Source of the DNA: Clostridia bacterium
Lineage (GTDB): Bacteria; Bacillota; Clostridia; Christensenellales; Aristaeellaceae
Length of the DNA stretch: 64,000 nt
Direction of reading: 5' to 3'
Assembly (NCBI GenBank): GCA_017484085.1
Contig: JAFUTW010000013.1
Span: 62,001 to 126,000, forward strand
Shown: in pieces, positions 8,325-16,951 of the stretch
Numbering within the stretch: the first letter of the stretch is position 1
Layout of the letters: each line of letters starts with the position of its first letter
Program-made: the position numbers and the translations under genes
Notes under the pieces: model-generated
The model's database searches: none
Told to the model about the DNA's origin: nothing
The model's input: the letters and a program-made list of their open reading frames with translations, nothing else

Positions 8325-8388
8325 TGCGCACGGCGCCTCATCGGACGGGTTATGCCCGGTTGCGGGCAACGTTCGGCTGACGTGCGCA
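8325..8388 (+). promoter_or_regulatory. Compact structured leader RNA, possible riboswitch of unassigned class
   Basis: TGCGCACG (8325-8332) pairs perfectly with CGTGCGCA (8381-8388). Inside, CGGAC (8342-8346) pairs with GTTCG (8371-8375) and GCCCG (8354-8358) with CGGGC (8363-8367). Two asymmetric internal loops separate the stems: GCGCCTCAT opposite GCTGA, and GGGTTAT opposite AAC. The element begins at the predicted transcription start and precedes the binding-protein gene by 44 bases. It lacks the conserved joining sequences of the guanine/adenine riboswitch. A ligand-binding role is inference. Confidence 0.4.
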
Positions 8389-8432
8389 GTCTGTTACATT
8401 TCATTCATTGACAAAAGGAGCGGTACATCATC

Positions 8433-9455
8433 ATGAAAAAGCTGATTTCTCTTCTCCTCGTCCTCACCCTCGCCTTCGCCGCCGCCGGCGCGCTGGCGGA
8501 TGCCGCCAAGGTCGCCGTGATCTGCGATCCGGTCGGCGTCAACCCCTTCCTTACCCAGGTCGTCGAAAAGGCGCAGGAGCTCCAGGCCACCTACGGCTAT
8601 GACCTCCGCATCCTGGAGTGCTCCGACACCGACAAGTGGCAGTCCAGCTATGACGCCGCCGTCGCCGAGGAGTACGATCTCATCCTGGGCGTGGGCTGGC
8701 AGTCCGCCGAGTACGCCGCTGCCAAGGCTGAGGAAGCCGACGGCATCGCCTTCGCGGTCATCGACACCGACGCGGGCAGCGACAAGGTCGCTTCCTTCAG
8801 CTATAACGAGGAGCAGGCTGCCTACCTGATGGGCGCCATGGCCGGCTACGCCTTCCCGAACGAGAAGAAGTTCGGCTACATCGGCTGCTTCGAGGGTTCC
8901 GGATCCTTCAAATACCGCTGGGGCTTCACCGAGGGCCTGCTCTCCGTCATTCCGGACGCGCAGCTGACCTTCAACTACACCAACTCCTACTCCGATCCCA
9001 ACCCCGCCTATGAGTTTGCCAAGCAGCAGCAGGCGCAGGGCTGCACCTACATCTTCGGCGCGGCCGCCGCGGGCAACGAGGGCATCTTCAGCGCCGCTCT
9101 GGAGCTCGCCCAGGAGGGCAAGTACATCTACTCCGTCGGCCAGGATTCCGACATGACCCGTGAGGACAACCCCTACATCATCTCCTCTCAGCTGAAGAAC
9201 ACCGGCGTCACCGCCGGCATCATCCTGGATTCGTTCTTTGCGGGCACCCTGGAGAACGGCCTCCACGTCCTCGAGATGAAGGACGGCGCGATCGGCGCGA
9301 CCCACATCACCAACGACGGCGTGGCTCTCAACTCCGACATCCTCACCGAGGAAGTCATCGCCAGCACCAAGGCGGTCGCGGACGCCATCTCCTCCGGCGA
9401 GCTGGTGCTCACCATGCCGGCGAGCGAGGCTGACTACACCTTCCCGATCTTCTGA
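8433..9455 (+). CDS. BMP-family ABC transporter substrate-binding protein, nucleoside type
   Basis: This 340-residue exported protein captures substrate, probably a purine nucleoside, for the permeases encoded downstream. A signal peptide (residues 1-23) ends ALADA and carries no lipobox cysteine. The mature part has BMP features: VAVICDPVGVNPF, ILGVGWQSAEYA, AYLMGAMAGY and FGYIGCFEGSG. AAAGGAGC lies upstream. It is first in an operon with an ATPase, two permeases and a NUP-family protein, and is separated from the ATPase by two strong stem-loops. Purine specificity is inferred from the neighbours. Confidence 0.9.
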   Translation: MKKLISLLLVLTLAFAAAGALADAAKVAVICDPVGVNPFLTQVVEKAQELQATYGYDLRILECSDTDKWQSSYDAAVAEEYDLILGVGWQSAEYAAAKAEEADGIAFAVIDTDAGSDKVASFSYNEEQAAYLMGAMAGYAFPNEKKFGYIGCFEGSGSFKYRWGFTEGLLSVIPDAQLTFNYTNSYSDPNPAYEFAKQQQAQGCTYIFGAAAAGNEGIFSAALELAQEGKYIYSVGQDSDMTREDNPYIISSQLKNTGVTAGIILDSFFAGTLENGLHVLEMKDGAIGATHITNDGVALNSDILTEEVIASTKAVADAISSGELVLTMPASEADYTFPIF

Positions 9456-9473
9456 TCCTCACAGTGCGAATCA

Positions 9474-9559
9474 CCGGCCCCTCGGCTTTACGGGGGGCCG
9501 GGTTTCCTGTCTTTACCGGAATGTTCGGTTCGGCATACCGCAGGCGGCATCCCGAACCG
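9474..9559 (+). other. Two intercistronic stem-loops between binding protein and ATPase
   Basis: CCGGCCCC pairs with GGGGCCGG (9474-9481 with 9494-9501) and CGGTTCGG with CCGAACCG (9526-9533 with 9552-9559). Neither has a long T run, so they more likely protect or process the mRNA, or terminate partially, than end transcription. The effect would be more binding protein than transporter subunits. Confidence 0.55.
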
Positions 9560-9595
9560 AGCACTTCAAACGAGCAAACTGCCGGAGGTGGTTCC

Positions 9596-11104
9596 ATGAT
9601 ATTTGAAATGAAGCACATCACCAAGACCTACGGCAAGGTCGTGGCCAACGACGACGTGAGCCTGCACCTCAACCGGGGTGAGATCCTCGCCATCGTTGGC
9701 GAGAACGGCGCGGGCAAGAGCACCATCATGAAGATCCTCTACGGTCTGGAAAAGCCGGACTCCGGCGAGATCATTGTGAACGGAAAGCCGCAGCACTTCC
9801 GCAACCCCAGCGACGCGATGGCCGCCGGCATCGGCATGGTGCAGCAGCACTTCATGCTCTTCGAGCCGATGACCGTCGCCGAAAACATCGTCTTTAAAAA
9901 CGAGGTGCGCCGCGGCCCCTTCATCGACAGGGCGAAGACCATCGAAACCGTCCGCGCGCTCTCGGAGCGCTACGGCCTTCACATCGATCCCCGCGCGCGC
10001 ATCGCGGACTGCCCCGTCGGGCTTAGGCAGCGCGTGGAGATCCTCAAGATCCTCTACCAGAACGCGGAGATCATCATCTTCGACGAGCCCTCCGCCGTGC
10101 TGACCCCTCTGGAGGTCGAAGCGCTGCTGGAAACCATCCGCAGCCTTGCCGCAGCAGGCAAGAGCATCGTGCTCATCACCCACAAGCTCCAGGAGGTCAT
10201 GGCCGTGGCCGACCGCATTTACGTCATGCGGCAGGGCCACGTGGTAGCCGAACGCCTCGCCTCCGAGACCGATATGGACGAGCTGGCCGTGCTGATGGTG
10301 GGCCACCCGCTCGCAAGCTACGACATCGGCGCGCCGAAGACGGGGGACACCCTGCTGAAGACCCGTGATCTCAGCCTGACAGAAGGCGGGCGCGAAATCC
10401 TTCGCAGCATCAGCCTTCACGTGGATGCCGGAGAGATCGTCGGCATCGCCGGCGTCTCCGGAAACGGGCAGAGCGACCTGGTGAACTGCATCACCGGCCT
10501 CCGCCGCTCCACCTCCGGCAGCGTGGAGGTCTGCGGCCGGGACGTGACGAACCGCTCCGTGCGTGAGATCCGGGATGCCGGCCTGGCGCACATCCCGGAG
10601 GACCGCTTCATCTGGGGCAGCGCGCCGGAAGGCACCCTGGAGGAAAACACGCTGATGGCCAAACAGGACGCGGAGCCGTATTCAAGGCGCGGGATCGTGA
10701 ACCAGAAGGAGATCCGCCGCTACGCGGAGCACCTCATCGAGGACTTTGCCGTCAAGGCCGCGTCCTCCCAGCAGAAGATGCGCGAGCTCTCCGGCGGAAA
10801 CGCACAGAAGCTCATCGTGGCGCGGGAGATGAGCCTTAACACCCCCGTCATCATCTGCTGCGAGCCCACGCGCGGCGTGGACATCGGCGCGATGGAGTCC
10901 ATCCACCGCCGTCTGCTCCGCCGGCGCGCAGAAGGGGCCGGCATCCTGCTGGTCTCCTCCGAGCTCACCGAGATCATGAACCTGTCCGACCGGATCTACG
11001 TCATCTTTGAGGGACAGCTGGTGGGCGAGTTCCCGCGCGGCAGTATGGATGACCGCCGCCTGGGTCTCATGATGGTAGGAGGGAGGACAGCCGATGAACA
11101 GTAA
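9596..11104 (+). CDS. Nucleoside ABC transporter, duplicated ATP-binding protein
   Basis: The 502-residue cytoplasmic ATPase has two ABC domains in tandem, as in YufO/NupO and sugar RbsA proteins. Domain 1 has Walker A GENGAGKST, an atypical signature PVGLRQRVEI and Walker B IIIFDEPSAVL. Domain 2 has the usual degenerate Walker A (GVSGNGQSD), a good signature LSGGNAQK and CCEPTRGVD. The ATG at 9596 follows GGAGGTGG; an upstream in-frame extension to 9464 covers the stem-loops and is rejected. Its 3' end overlaps the first permease by 11 bases. Confidence 0.93.
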   Translation: MIFEMKHITKTYGKVVANDDVSLHLNRGEILAIVGENGAGKSTIMKILYGLEKPDSGEIIVNGKPQHFRNPSDAMAAGIGMVQQHFMLFEPMTVAENIVFKNEVRRGPFIDRAKTIETVRALSERYGLHIDPRARIADCPVGLRQRVEILKILYQNAEIIIFDEPSAVLTPLEVEALLETIRSLAAAGKSIVLITHKLQEVMAVADRIYVMRQGHVVAERLASETDMDELAVLMVGHPLASYDIGAPKTGDTLLKTRDLSLTEGGREILRSISLHVDAGEIVGIAGVSGNGQSDLVNCITGLRRSTSGSVEVCGRDVTNRSVREIRDAGLAHIPEDRFIWGSAPEGTLEENTLMAKQDAEPYSRRGIVNQKEIRRYAEHLIEDFAVKAASSQQKMRELSGGNAQKLIVAREMSLNTPVIICCEPTRGVDIGAMESIHRRLLRRRAEGAGILLVSSELTEIMNLSDRIYVIFEGQLVGEFPRGSMDDRRLGLMMVGGRTADEQ

Positions 11105-12194
11105 ACGCGATTCCCGGCAGGCGCTCAGCCGCCTGCTGGATGCCGTGACGCAGCCGCTGGTCGCGGTGCTCATCAGCCTGCTGCTGGGCGCCGTCGTCAT
11201 CCTCGTCATCGGCAAAAATCCGGTCGAAGCCTACGGGGAGATGATCCGCGGCGCCTTCGGCAAAAAGGTCTACCTCATGAACACGCTGAAGCGGGCGACC
11301 CCCATCATCATGGGCGGCCTTGCCGTGTGCATCGCCTGGCGCAGCGGCTACGAGGCCATGGGCGGCGAAGGGCAGATGATCCTCGGCGCGATGGCAGCAG
11401 CCCTCGCGGCTTACTACCTGCCCCTGCCCGGCCCCATGCGCATCCTCGCCGCGCTTGCGGCCGCCGCTGCCGTGGGCGCGCTCTACAGCATGCTCTCCGG
11501 CTGGCTCTATGAGAAATTCGACGTCACCTTCGTCATCTCCACGCTGATGCTCAACTACATCGCCAACTACTTTGCGGCGTACCTGTGCAACTACCCCCTG
11601 CGCGACCCGGAGGCCAACGTCTACCAGATGCAGAACGCGCAGACGGGCAAGATCCCCTCTTTCGCCACCCTGCCGCCTATCGCCAAGGGCTGGGTGCACT
11701 GGGGTTTCGTGCTGGCGCTTATCGCAGTCATCCTCACCTGGTTCCTCTTTTCCAAGACGACCTTCGGCTACAAATCCCGCATCGGCGGCCTCAACGCGCG
11801 CTTCGCGCTCTACGGCGGCATCAACCCGCGCCGGATGCTCTACGTCGTGATGATCCTGAGCGGCCTCATGGCCGGCCTGGGCGGCGCATTTGAGGCGCTG
11901 GGCAGCAAAGGGCGCTACGTCGACCAGATGATCTTCTCCACCGGCTACGCATGGAGCGGCATGGTCGCCGCCCTGCTGGCCGGCATGAATCCCGTCGGCA
12001 CCGCCGTCGCCTCCATCCTGTTGGCGGGGCTCGCCGTCGGCGGCAGCACCATGATGCTCAACATGTCGATCCCCCTGGAGGTCTGCAACATCATCGAGGG
12101 CATCATCACTCTGCTCATGAGCGTCAAGCTCGTGCGCATCGCCGCGGGAAACCGCAAAGCCCGGAAAGCTGCCAAGGGAGGTGAAGCGGCATGA
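11094..12194 (+). CDS. Nucleoside ABC transporter permease 1 (BPD_transp_2)
   Basis: This 366-residue membrane protein has about nine or ten hydrophobic helices and belongs to the branched-chain/ribose/nucleoside permease superfamily. LGAMAAALAAYYLPLPGPM and LNYIANYFAAYL are typical. It overlaps the ATPase gene at its start and the second permease at its end (ATGA), so the three transporter genes are translationally coupled. Together with the second permease it should form the membrane channel for nucleoside import. Confidence 0.92.
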   Translation: MNSKRDSRQALSRLLDAVTQPLVAVLISLLLGAVVILVIGKNPVEAYGEMIRGAFGKKVYLMNTLKRATPIIMGGLAVCIAWRSGYEAMGGEGQMILGAMAAALAAYYLPLPGPMRILAALAAAAAVGALYSMLSGWLYEKFDVTFVISTLMLNYIANYFAAYLCNYPLRDPEANVYQMQNAQTGKIPSFATLPPIAKGWVHWGFVLALIAVILTWFLFSKTTFGYKSRIGGLNARFALYGGINPRRMLYVVMILSGLMAGLGGAFEALGSKGRYVDQMIFSTGYAWSGMVAALLAGMNPVGTAVASILLAGLAVGGSTMMLNMSIPLEVCNIIEGIITLLMSVKLVRIAAGNRKARKAAKGGEAA

Positions 12195-13090
12195 TGTATC
12201 TGGCCCAGGTCATCAACTCCACCCTGCGCGAGATCTCGCCCATCCTGCTGGTCGCGCTCTGCGCGGGCGTCTGCTCCAAGGTGCAGGTCTTCAACATCGC
12301 TCTGGAGGGAACGCTGCTCACCAGCGCGTTTTTCGCCTTCCTCACCCACTACTTTCTGCACAACATCTTCCTCTCCATCGCGGTCGCCATGGCCGTCGCC
12401 ATGTGCATGAGCTTTGTCATGTCCTTCTTCATCGTGCGCCTCAAGGGCCAGCCGATGATCGTCGGCATGGCGCTCAACACGTTTGCGCGCGGCTTCACGA
12501 CCTTCCTGCTCTCCGTCATCTTCAACACCAAGGGCGCTGTCAACCCTTCCGACATGAAGGGCCTCACCAAGCTCTCCCTCCCCGTCATCCGGGATATCCC
12601 CTTCGTCTCAACGGTGTTCAGCTCCCTCACGGCGATCGATTACCTCTCCTTTGTGCTGGCCGTCGTCATGTTCATCATCATGTACCGCACTGTCATCGGC
12701 TTCCGCCTGCGTGCGCTCGGCATGAGCGCGAATGCCGCGTCCAGCCTGGGCATCAACGTCCAGCGCTACCAGATCGCTGCAGCTACGCTCTCCGGCTGCC
12801 TCATCGGCCTGGCCGGCTGCCTGCTGACGCTGGGCCGCAGCACCATGTTCATCCAGGACATCTCCGGCGCGCGCGGCTACGTCGCGCTGGCTGCCAACAA
12901 CCTTTGCAAGGGCCACCCGCTGGGCGCCATCGTCTCCAGCGCGCTCTTCGGCTTCACCACCGCGCTGGCGCAGAGCCTGCAGGGCACGGCCATCCGCCAG
13001 CAGCTGCTGCAGTGCATCCCTTACATCTCCACCATCGCCGCCATGGCGATCTACAACGTCTACGCAAAGCGTAAGGCCGCGGCGAACTGA
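12191..13090 (+). CDS. Nucleoside ABC transporter permease 2 (BPD_transp_2)
   Basis: The 299-residue membrane protein is the shorter partner permease of the BMP-type importer. Family segments visible are VFNIALEGTLL near the N-terminus, GQPMIVGMALN, and ALGMSANAASSLGI in the cytoplasmic coupling loop. It overlaps the upstream permease by four bases and is followed after 21 bases by the NUP-family gene. Confidence 0.92.
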   Translation: MMYLAQVINSTLREISPILLVALCAGVCSKVQVFNIALEGTLLTSAFFAFLTHYFLHNIFLSIAVAMAVAMCMSFVMSFFIVRLKGQPMIVGMALNTFARGFTTFLLSVIFNTKGAVNPSDMKGLTKLSLPVIRDIPFVSTVFSSLTAIDYLSFVLAVVMFIIMYRTVIGFRLRALGMSANAASSLGINVQRYQIAAATLSGCLIGLAGCLLTLGRSTMFIQDISGARGYVALAANNLCKGHPLGAIVSSALFGFTTALAQSLQGTAIRQQLLQCIPYISTIAAMAIYNVYAKRKAAAN

Positions 13091-13111
13091 CTGCCGCGGC
13101 CGGGAGGAACC

Positions 13112-14056
13112 ATGTCCCAGCGCATACCCATCCGCATGCTGATCCTGCCCAAATTCGAGCCGGAAGGGCTTGACGGAGCCCTCGCGGGTGAAGCCCGCCC
13201 CTATTACGACGCTTACTGCCGCGGCGGCGAAAGCTACAGCATCCCCGGCTGCGCATCCCCGCTGTACGTAAAAGACGGCGTCGCCCTCATCATCACCGGC
13301 ATGGGCAAGATCAACGCCGCCATCACGCTGACAGCGCTGCTGCTCGATCCCCGTTTCGATTTTTCGGGGGCTTACTTCCTCAGCACAGGCTGCGCCGGCT
13401 CCGCTGCCGGCTCCACCGTGATGGGCGACGTCGTCCTCGTCACGGCCACCGCCGACTATGATCTCGGGCATCACGCGGACTGCCGCGAGATGGAGGACCC
13501 GGAGCGGCCCACCTGGTTTGCCGACAACTACAGCGGGGACGCCGTCTGCTGCCGGATGGATCCGGAGCTGACGGAGCGGGTCTGGCATCTCGTGAAGGAC
13601 CTTCAGCCCCGCACGACGGAGAAGACCCGCGCCGCCATGCGCGCCGCCTTCGGCGGCGCCCCCTGGGCCCTGCGCGATCCGCAGGTGCTGCGCGGCACCG
13701 TCCTCACCGGAGACAACTACTGGAAGGGGCGCTACGGCCACGAGAACGCAGCGCTCATCGCAAAGACCTACGGCTGCCCCGACCCCTACGCCGTAAGCGA
13801 AATGGAGGACCACGCCCTGGCGCGCGTGCTCTCCCGCTTCGGGCTGCTTGCAAGGCTCATCGTCATCCGCGGTTCCGTCAATATGGATGTCTTCATGGGC
13901 GGCCTGACGCCGGAGGCGCTGTGGGCGCCGGAGCATTCCCGCAGCATCACCTCTTCCGAGAGCGCGGAGGCGGCCGATCTCTTCCCCGTCGCCATGCAGA
14001 ACATCTTCGGGGTCGGGCGCGTCATTGTGGATGCCGCCCTCGCCGGCCGGCTTTAA
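13112..14056 (+). CDS. NUP-family purine nucleoside permease/phosphorylase-like protein
   Basis: The 314-residue protein matches the NUP family (PF06516), first described as yeast purine nucleoside permeases but with a nucleoside-phosphorylase-like fold. Supporting segments are ITGMGKINAAITLTALL, FLSTGCAGSAAG, DYDLGHHADCREM, VLTGDNYWKG and VSEMEDHALA. No membrane helices or signal peptide are seen, so a soluble salvage enzyme or nucleoside-binding protein is more plausible than a permease. GGGAGGAA precedes the ATG. Its place at the end of the BMP transporter operon supports purine nucleoside uptake and cleavage. Confidence 0.85.
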   Translation: MSQRIPIRMLILPKFEPEGLDGALAGEARPYYDAYCRGGESYSIPGCASPLYVKDGVALIITGMGKINAAITLTALLLDPRFDFSGAYFLSTGCAGSAAGSTVMGDVVLVTATADYDLGHHADCREMEDPERPTWFADNYSGDAVCCRMDPELTERVWHLVKDLQPRTTEKTRAAMRAAFGGAPWALRDPQVLRGTVLTGDNYWKGRYGHENAALIAKTYGCPDPYAVSEMEDHALARVLSRFGLLARLIVIRGSVNMDVFMGGLTPEALWAPEHSRSITSSESAEAADLFPVAMQNIFGVGRVIVDAALAGRL

Positions 14057-14120
14057 GCGGGAGCGTTGCTCCGGCTCCGGCACGGCACTGTGAAACGGAT
14101 TCACATGGGTTTATTCCCTA

Positions 14121-14149
14121 TTGACTTAGTGGAGATTCGATGATAACAT
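14121..14149 (+). promoter_or_regulatory. Promoter of the amino-acid ABC operon
   Basis: TTGACT and TAACAT are 17 bases apart, 48 bases before the start of the binding-protein gene. A small hairpin (GTGAA/TTCAC at about 14090-14103) lies just upstream. Confidence 0.55.
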
Positions 14150-14196
14150 ACGCTCATCCTTTAACGAAAAAGCACTCTCTGCTACAGGAGGACAAC

Positions 14197-14979
14197 ATGA
14201 AGAAGATTCTGGTTCTGGTTGCAGCTCTTGCACTGCTGGCGCTCAGCTGCACGGCGTTTGCGGACGGCGACCTGCTTTCCGAAATCCGCGGGCGCGGCAC
14301 CCTGGTCATCGCTACGGAGGGCAACTGGTCCCCGTGGACGTATCACGACGAGAACGACACGCTGGTCGGCCTGGACGTTGAGATCGGCACCCTCATCGCC
14401 GAAGGGCTGGGCGTCACGCCCGAGTTCCAGGAGACGGACTGGGATTCCATCCTGGCGGGCGTCGACTCCGGACGGTTTGACATCGCCTGCAACGGCGTCG
14501 GCTACACCGAGACCCGCGCGGAAAAGTATGCCTTCTCCACTCCCTACGTCTATACCCACAAGGTGCTGGCCGTCGGCAAGGACAACGAGGACATCCACAC
14601 CGTAGCGGACCTCAAGGGCCGCACCACCGCCAACTCTCCCTCCTCCACCTATGCGCAGCTTGCGGAGGAGCAGGGCGCGACCGTGACCTACGTCTCCACC
14701 CTGGGCGAGACCATCGCCCTGCTGGAGCAGGGGCGCGTGGATGCCACCATCAACGCGCAGGTCTCCATCCAGGACTACCTGAACCAGCATCCGGATGCGG
14801 GCATCAAGGTCGTCGAGGTGCTCTCCGGCGATCCCGTGGCCTTCCCCGTACGCAAGGCGCCGGAGACGGAGTCCCTGGTCGCCGCTGTCAATGAGATCCT
14901 GGAGGCCGCACGCCAGGACGGCACGCTGGCCGCCATCTCCCTCAAGTACTTCGGCCTGGATCTCACGCAGCCCGACTGA
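14197..14979 (+). CDS. Amino-acid ABC transporter substrate-binding protein (SBP_bac_3)
   Basis: This 260-residue exported protein binds a polar amino acid or cystine. A signal peptide (1-22) ends TAFADG without a good lipobox. The family 3 signatures are IRGRGTLVIATEGNW, GLDVEIGTLIAEGLG and RFDIACNGVGYTETRAEKY. I chose the ATG at 14197 because AGGAGG lies 6 bases before it and the signal peptide begins there; an in-frame ATG at 14140 lies inside the -10 region. Permease and ATPase genes follow. Confidence 0.9.
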   Translation: MKKILVLVAALALLALSCTAFADGDLLSEIRGRGTLVIATEGNWSPWTYHDENDTLVGLDVEIGTLIAEGLGVTPEFQETDWDSILAGVDSGRFDIACNGVGYTETRAEKYAFSTPYVYTHKVLAVGKDNEDIHTVADLKGRTTANSPSSTYAQLAEEQGATVTYVSTLGETIALLEQGRVDATINAQVSIQDYLNQHPDAGIKVVEVLSGDPVAFPVRKAPETESLVAAVNEILEAARQDGTLAAISLKYFGLDLTQPD

Positions 14980-15020
14980 CGCGCGAACTGTGCCAAACTC
15001 TATAGTGTTCCCTTTCCTTC

Positions 15021-15038
15021 GGCGGGGTCTGTCCCGCC
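15021..15038 (+). other. Intercistronic hairpin between binding protein and permease
   Basis: GGCGGG pairs with CCCGCC around a six-base loop, 40 bases after the binding-protein stop. No T run follows, so it is probably an mRNA-stability or processing element. Confidence 0.45.
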
Positions 15039-15078
15039 GGAGGTTTAATCATGTAAACGGCATCACGGAGTATTTACA

Positions 15079-15753
15079 ATGAACGAACGGCTCCTCGGGA
15101 TCCTCATCGATTCCTTCCCCAAGCTGCTCTCCTACGGCATCCGGGTCACCCTGCCGCTCACGGCGGTATCCTTCACCCTGGCACTCGTCATTTCCGTAGC
15201 GGTGGCGCTGATCCAGTATGCCAATGTGCGCGTCCTCCGGCAGGTCTGCCGGTTTTACATCTGGATCATCCGCGGCACGCCGCTGCTCGTGCAGCTCTAC
15301 CTCGTCTTCTACGGGCTGCCCAGCGTCGGCATCAAGCTGGAAGCCTTCACGGCCGCCGTACTCGTCTTCGGCTTCAACGAGGGCGCCTACATGGCGGAGA
15401 CCATGCGCGGCGCGCTGGAGAGCGTCTCCGTCGGACAGATGGAAGCCGGCTACTGCGTCGGCCTCAGCTACCTGCAGATCATGACGCACGTGGTTCTTCC
15501 CCAGGCCTTCCGCACCGCCTTCCCCGCGCTGTCCAATTCCCTCATCTCCATGCTGAAGGGCACCAGCCTGGCGGCGACCATCACCGTCATGGAGATGTTC
15601 CGTCAGGCGCAGGTGATCAACGGGCGTGTCTACGAGTCCCTGGGCCTTTACAGCGAGGTCGCGCTCATCTACCTCGCCATCTGCACGCTGCTCACCCATC
15701 TGCAGCGCATCGGCGAAAAGAAGCTGTCCGGATACGGAGGTGCGGCCAAATGA
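15079..15753 (+). CDS. Amino-acid ABC transporter permease (HisM/GlnP type)
   Basis: The 224-residue protein has about five helices and the His/Glu/Gln/Arg/opine permease signature: FYIWIIRGTPLLVQLYLVFY, then the EAA coupling loop AGYCVGLSYLQIMTHVVLPQ. It would form a homodimeric channel served by the adjacent ATPase. Its ribosome site (CGGAG) is weak, and its stop overlaps the ATPase start (ATGA). Confidence 0.92.
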   Translation: MNERLLGILIDSFPKLLSYGIRVTLPLTAVSFTLALVISVAVALIQYANVRVLRQVCRFYIWIIRGTPLLVQLYLVFYGLPSVGIKLEAFTAAVLVFGFNEGAYMAETMRGALESVSVGQMEAGYCVGLSYLQIMTHVVLPQAFRTAFPALSNSLISMLKGTSLAATITVMEMFRQAQVINGRVYESLGLYSEVALIYLAICTLLTHLQRIGEKKLSGYGGAAK

Positions 15754-16496
15754 TGCTGGAAGCCACAAACGTTCGGAAATCCTTTGAAGGTACCGAGATC
15801 CTGAAGGGCATCGACCTCTCCGTGGACAAGGGGGACGTCGTCGCCATCCTGGGCCCCAGCGGCTCCGGAAAGACCACCTTCCTGCGCTGCCTCAACTTCC
15901 TGGAGCGCGCCGACAGCGGCGAGCTCGTCTTCGACGGGGACCGCGTGGATCTGCATGCCGCCACCCGGCGCGAGATCGCGCGCATCCGGCGAAAGACCGC
16001 CTTCGTCTTCCAGAATTACAATCTGTTTCTCAATAAGACGGTGCTGGACAATGTGACGCTCGGCCCTGTCGTCGGGATGAAGATGCCCAGGGCGCAGGCA
16101 AGAGAGATCGCCGTACGGGCGCTCGACCGTGTGGGCATGGCAGACCGGCTCGGGAGCTACCCTTCCCAGCTCTCCGGCGGGCAGCAGCAGCGCGTGGCCA
16201 TCGCCAGAGCCCTTGCTACCGGCCCGGAGATCATCTACTTTGATGAGCCCACCAGCGCGCTGGACCCGGAACTCATCGGAGAAGTGCTCTCCGTCATGCG
16301 CAGCCTGGCGGAGGACGGGATGACGATGCTGATCGTCACCCACGAGATGGACTTCGCCCGCCACGTCTCTTCCAAGGTGCTTTTCATGGAAAACGGCTCC
16401 GTCATCGAGAGCGGACCCACGCAGGCCTTCTTCGAGCAGCCCAAGGAGGAGCGCTCCCGCGCCTTCATCCGCTCCATCCTGCAGGCCCGTGAATAA
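15750..16496 (+). CDS. Amino-acid ABC transporter ATP-binding protein (GlnQ type)
   Basis: This 248-residue ATPase has all ABC motifs: Walker A GPSGSGKTT near residue 34, the Q-loop FVFQNYNLF, signature LSGGQQQRVAIARAL and Walker B IIYFDEPTSALDP followed by the switch histidine in IVTHEMDF. It ends the binding protein-permease-ATPase operon and energises polar amino-acid import. No terminator is obvious; a new promoter lies 16 bases after the stop. Confidence 0.94.
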   Translation: MMLEATNVRKSFEGTEILKGIDLSVDKGDVVAILGPSGSGKTTFLRCLNFLERADSGELVFDGDRVDLHAATRREIARIRRKTAFVFQNYNLFLNKTVLDNVTLGPVVGMKMPRAQAREIAVRALDRVGMADRLGSYPSQLSGGQQQRVAIARALATGPEIIYFDEPTSALDPELIGEVLSVMRSLAEDGMTMLIVTHEMDFARHVSSKVLFMENGSVIESGPTQAFFEQPKEERSRAFIRSILQARE

Positions 16497-16511
16497 GGCT
16501 GAAAACAGCGC

Positions 16512-16540
16512 TTGCATTTTTCCGGCGTTTCGTGTATCCT
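16512..16540 (+). promoter_or_regulatory. Candidate promoter of the hydrogenase-maturation operon
   Basis: TTGCAT and TATCCT are 17 bases apart and lie 22 bases before the TM1266-like start codon. Confidence 0.5.
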
Positions 16541-16562
16541 TTGCCGAAGGGAGTTGATCACC

Positions 16563-16808
16563 ATGGAGACAAGAGTCGCCGTACTCAGCATCATCGTGGA
16601 ATCGCCGGATGCCGTCGCGCCGCTCAATGAACTGCTGCACACATACAGCGGGTACATCGTCGGCCGCATGGGCATCCCCTACCGCAGCCGCGGGATCAGC
16701 GTCATCTGCGTCGTGATCGACGCGCCGATGGACAAGATCAACCAGCTTACAGGCTCTTTGGGCCGCATCGCCGGCATCCACGCCAAGGCCGCCTACTCCA
16801 GCCTGTAA
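16563..16808 (+). CDS. TM1266-like iron-only hydrogenase system regulator
   Basis: The 81-residue protein has an ACT-like alpha-beta fold typical of the TM1266 family, which is found beside [FeFe]-hydrogenase maturation genes and is presumed regulatory. Segments visible are RVAVLSIIVES, YSGYIVGRMGIPYR and ISVICVVIDAP. The ATG at 16563 follows AAGGGAG; an in-frame start at 16512 would overlap the promoter. It lies directly upstream of hydF and hydE. Confidence 0.82.
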   Translation: METRVAVLSIIVESPDAVAPLNELLHTYSGYIVGRMGIPYRSRGISVICVVIDAPMDKINQLTGSLGRIAGIHAKAAYSSL

Positions 16809-16884
16809 CCTGTATAAACCGAATACACTTCCTGGCATCCCCTGACGCCGAAACGAAACTTGAGGCGGAAGACACGGTGCGAAA

Positions 16885-16937
16885 CGGCTTTACTTTGTAA
16901 CAGCCGCCGTATCCTTTTGGGGGTACGGCGGCTTTTT
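16885..16937 (+). terminator. Terminator with competing antiterminator stem before hydF
   Basis: AGCCGCCGTA (16902-16911) pairs with TACGGCGGCT (16924-16933) and is followed by TTTTT, a canonical intrinsic terminator ending only 14 bases before the hydF ATG. An alternative stem upstream uses the same 5' arm: CGGCT plus TTAC (16885-16893) can pair with GTAA plus AGCCG (16897-16906) with one bulged C. The arrangement looks like an attenuator; the controlling signal is unknown. Confidence 0.6.
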
Positions 16938-16951
16938 GTATGGGAGGAAAT

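Noticed and set aside
8325-8388. Guanine/adenine-type purine riboswitch before the nucleoside operon
   Set aside because: The conserved joining and loop sequences of that class are absent and the fold is a linear stem rather than the loop-loop three-way junction.
14140-14196. Upstream start at 14140 for the amino-acid binding protein
   Set aside because: It would place 19 residues before the signal peptide and overlap the -10 box; the ATG at 14197 has a strong ribosome site.
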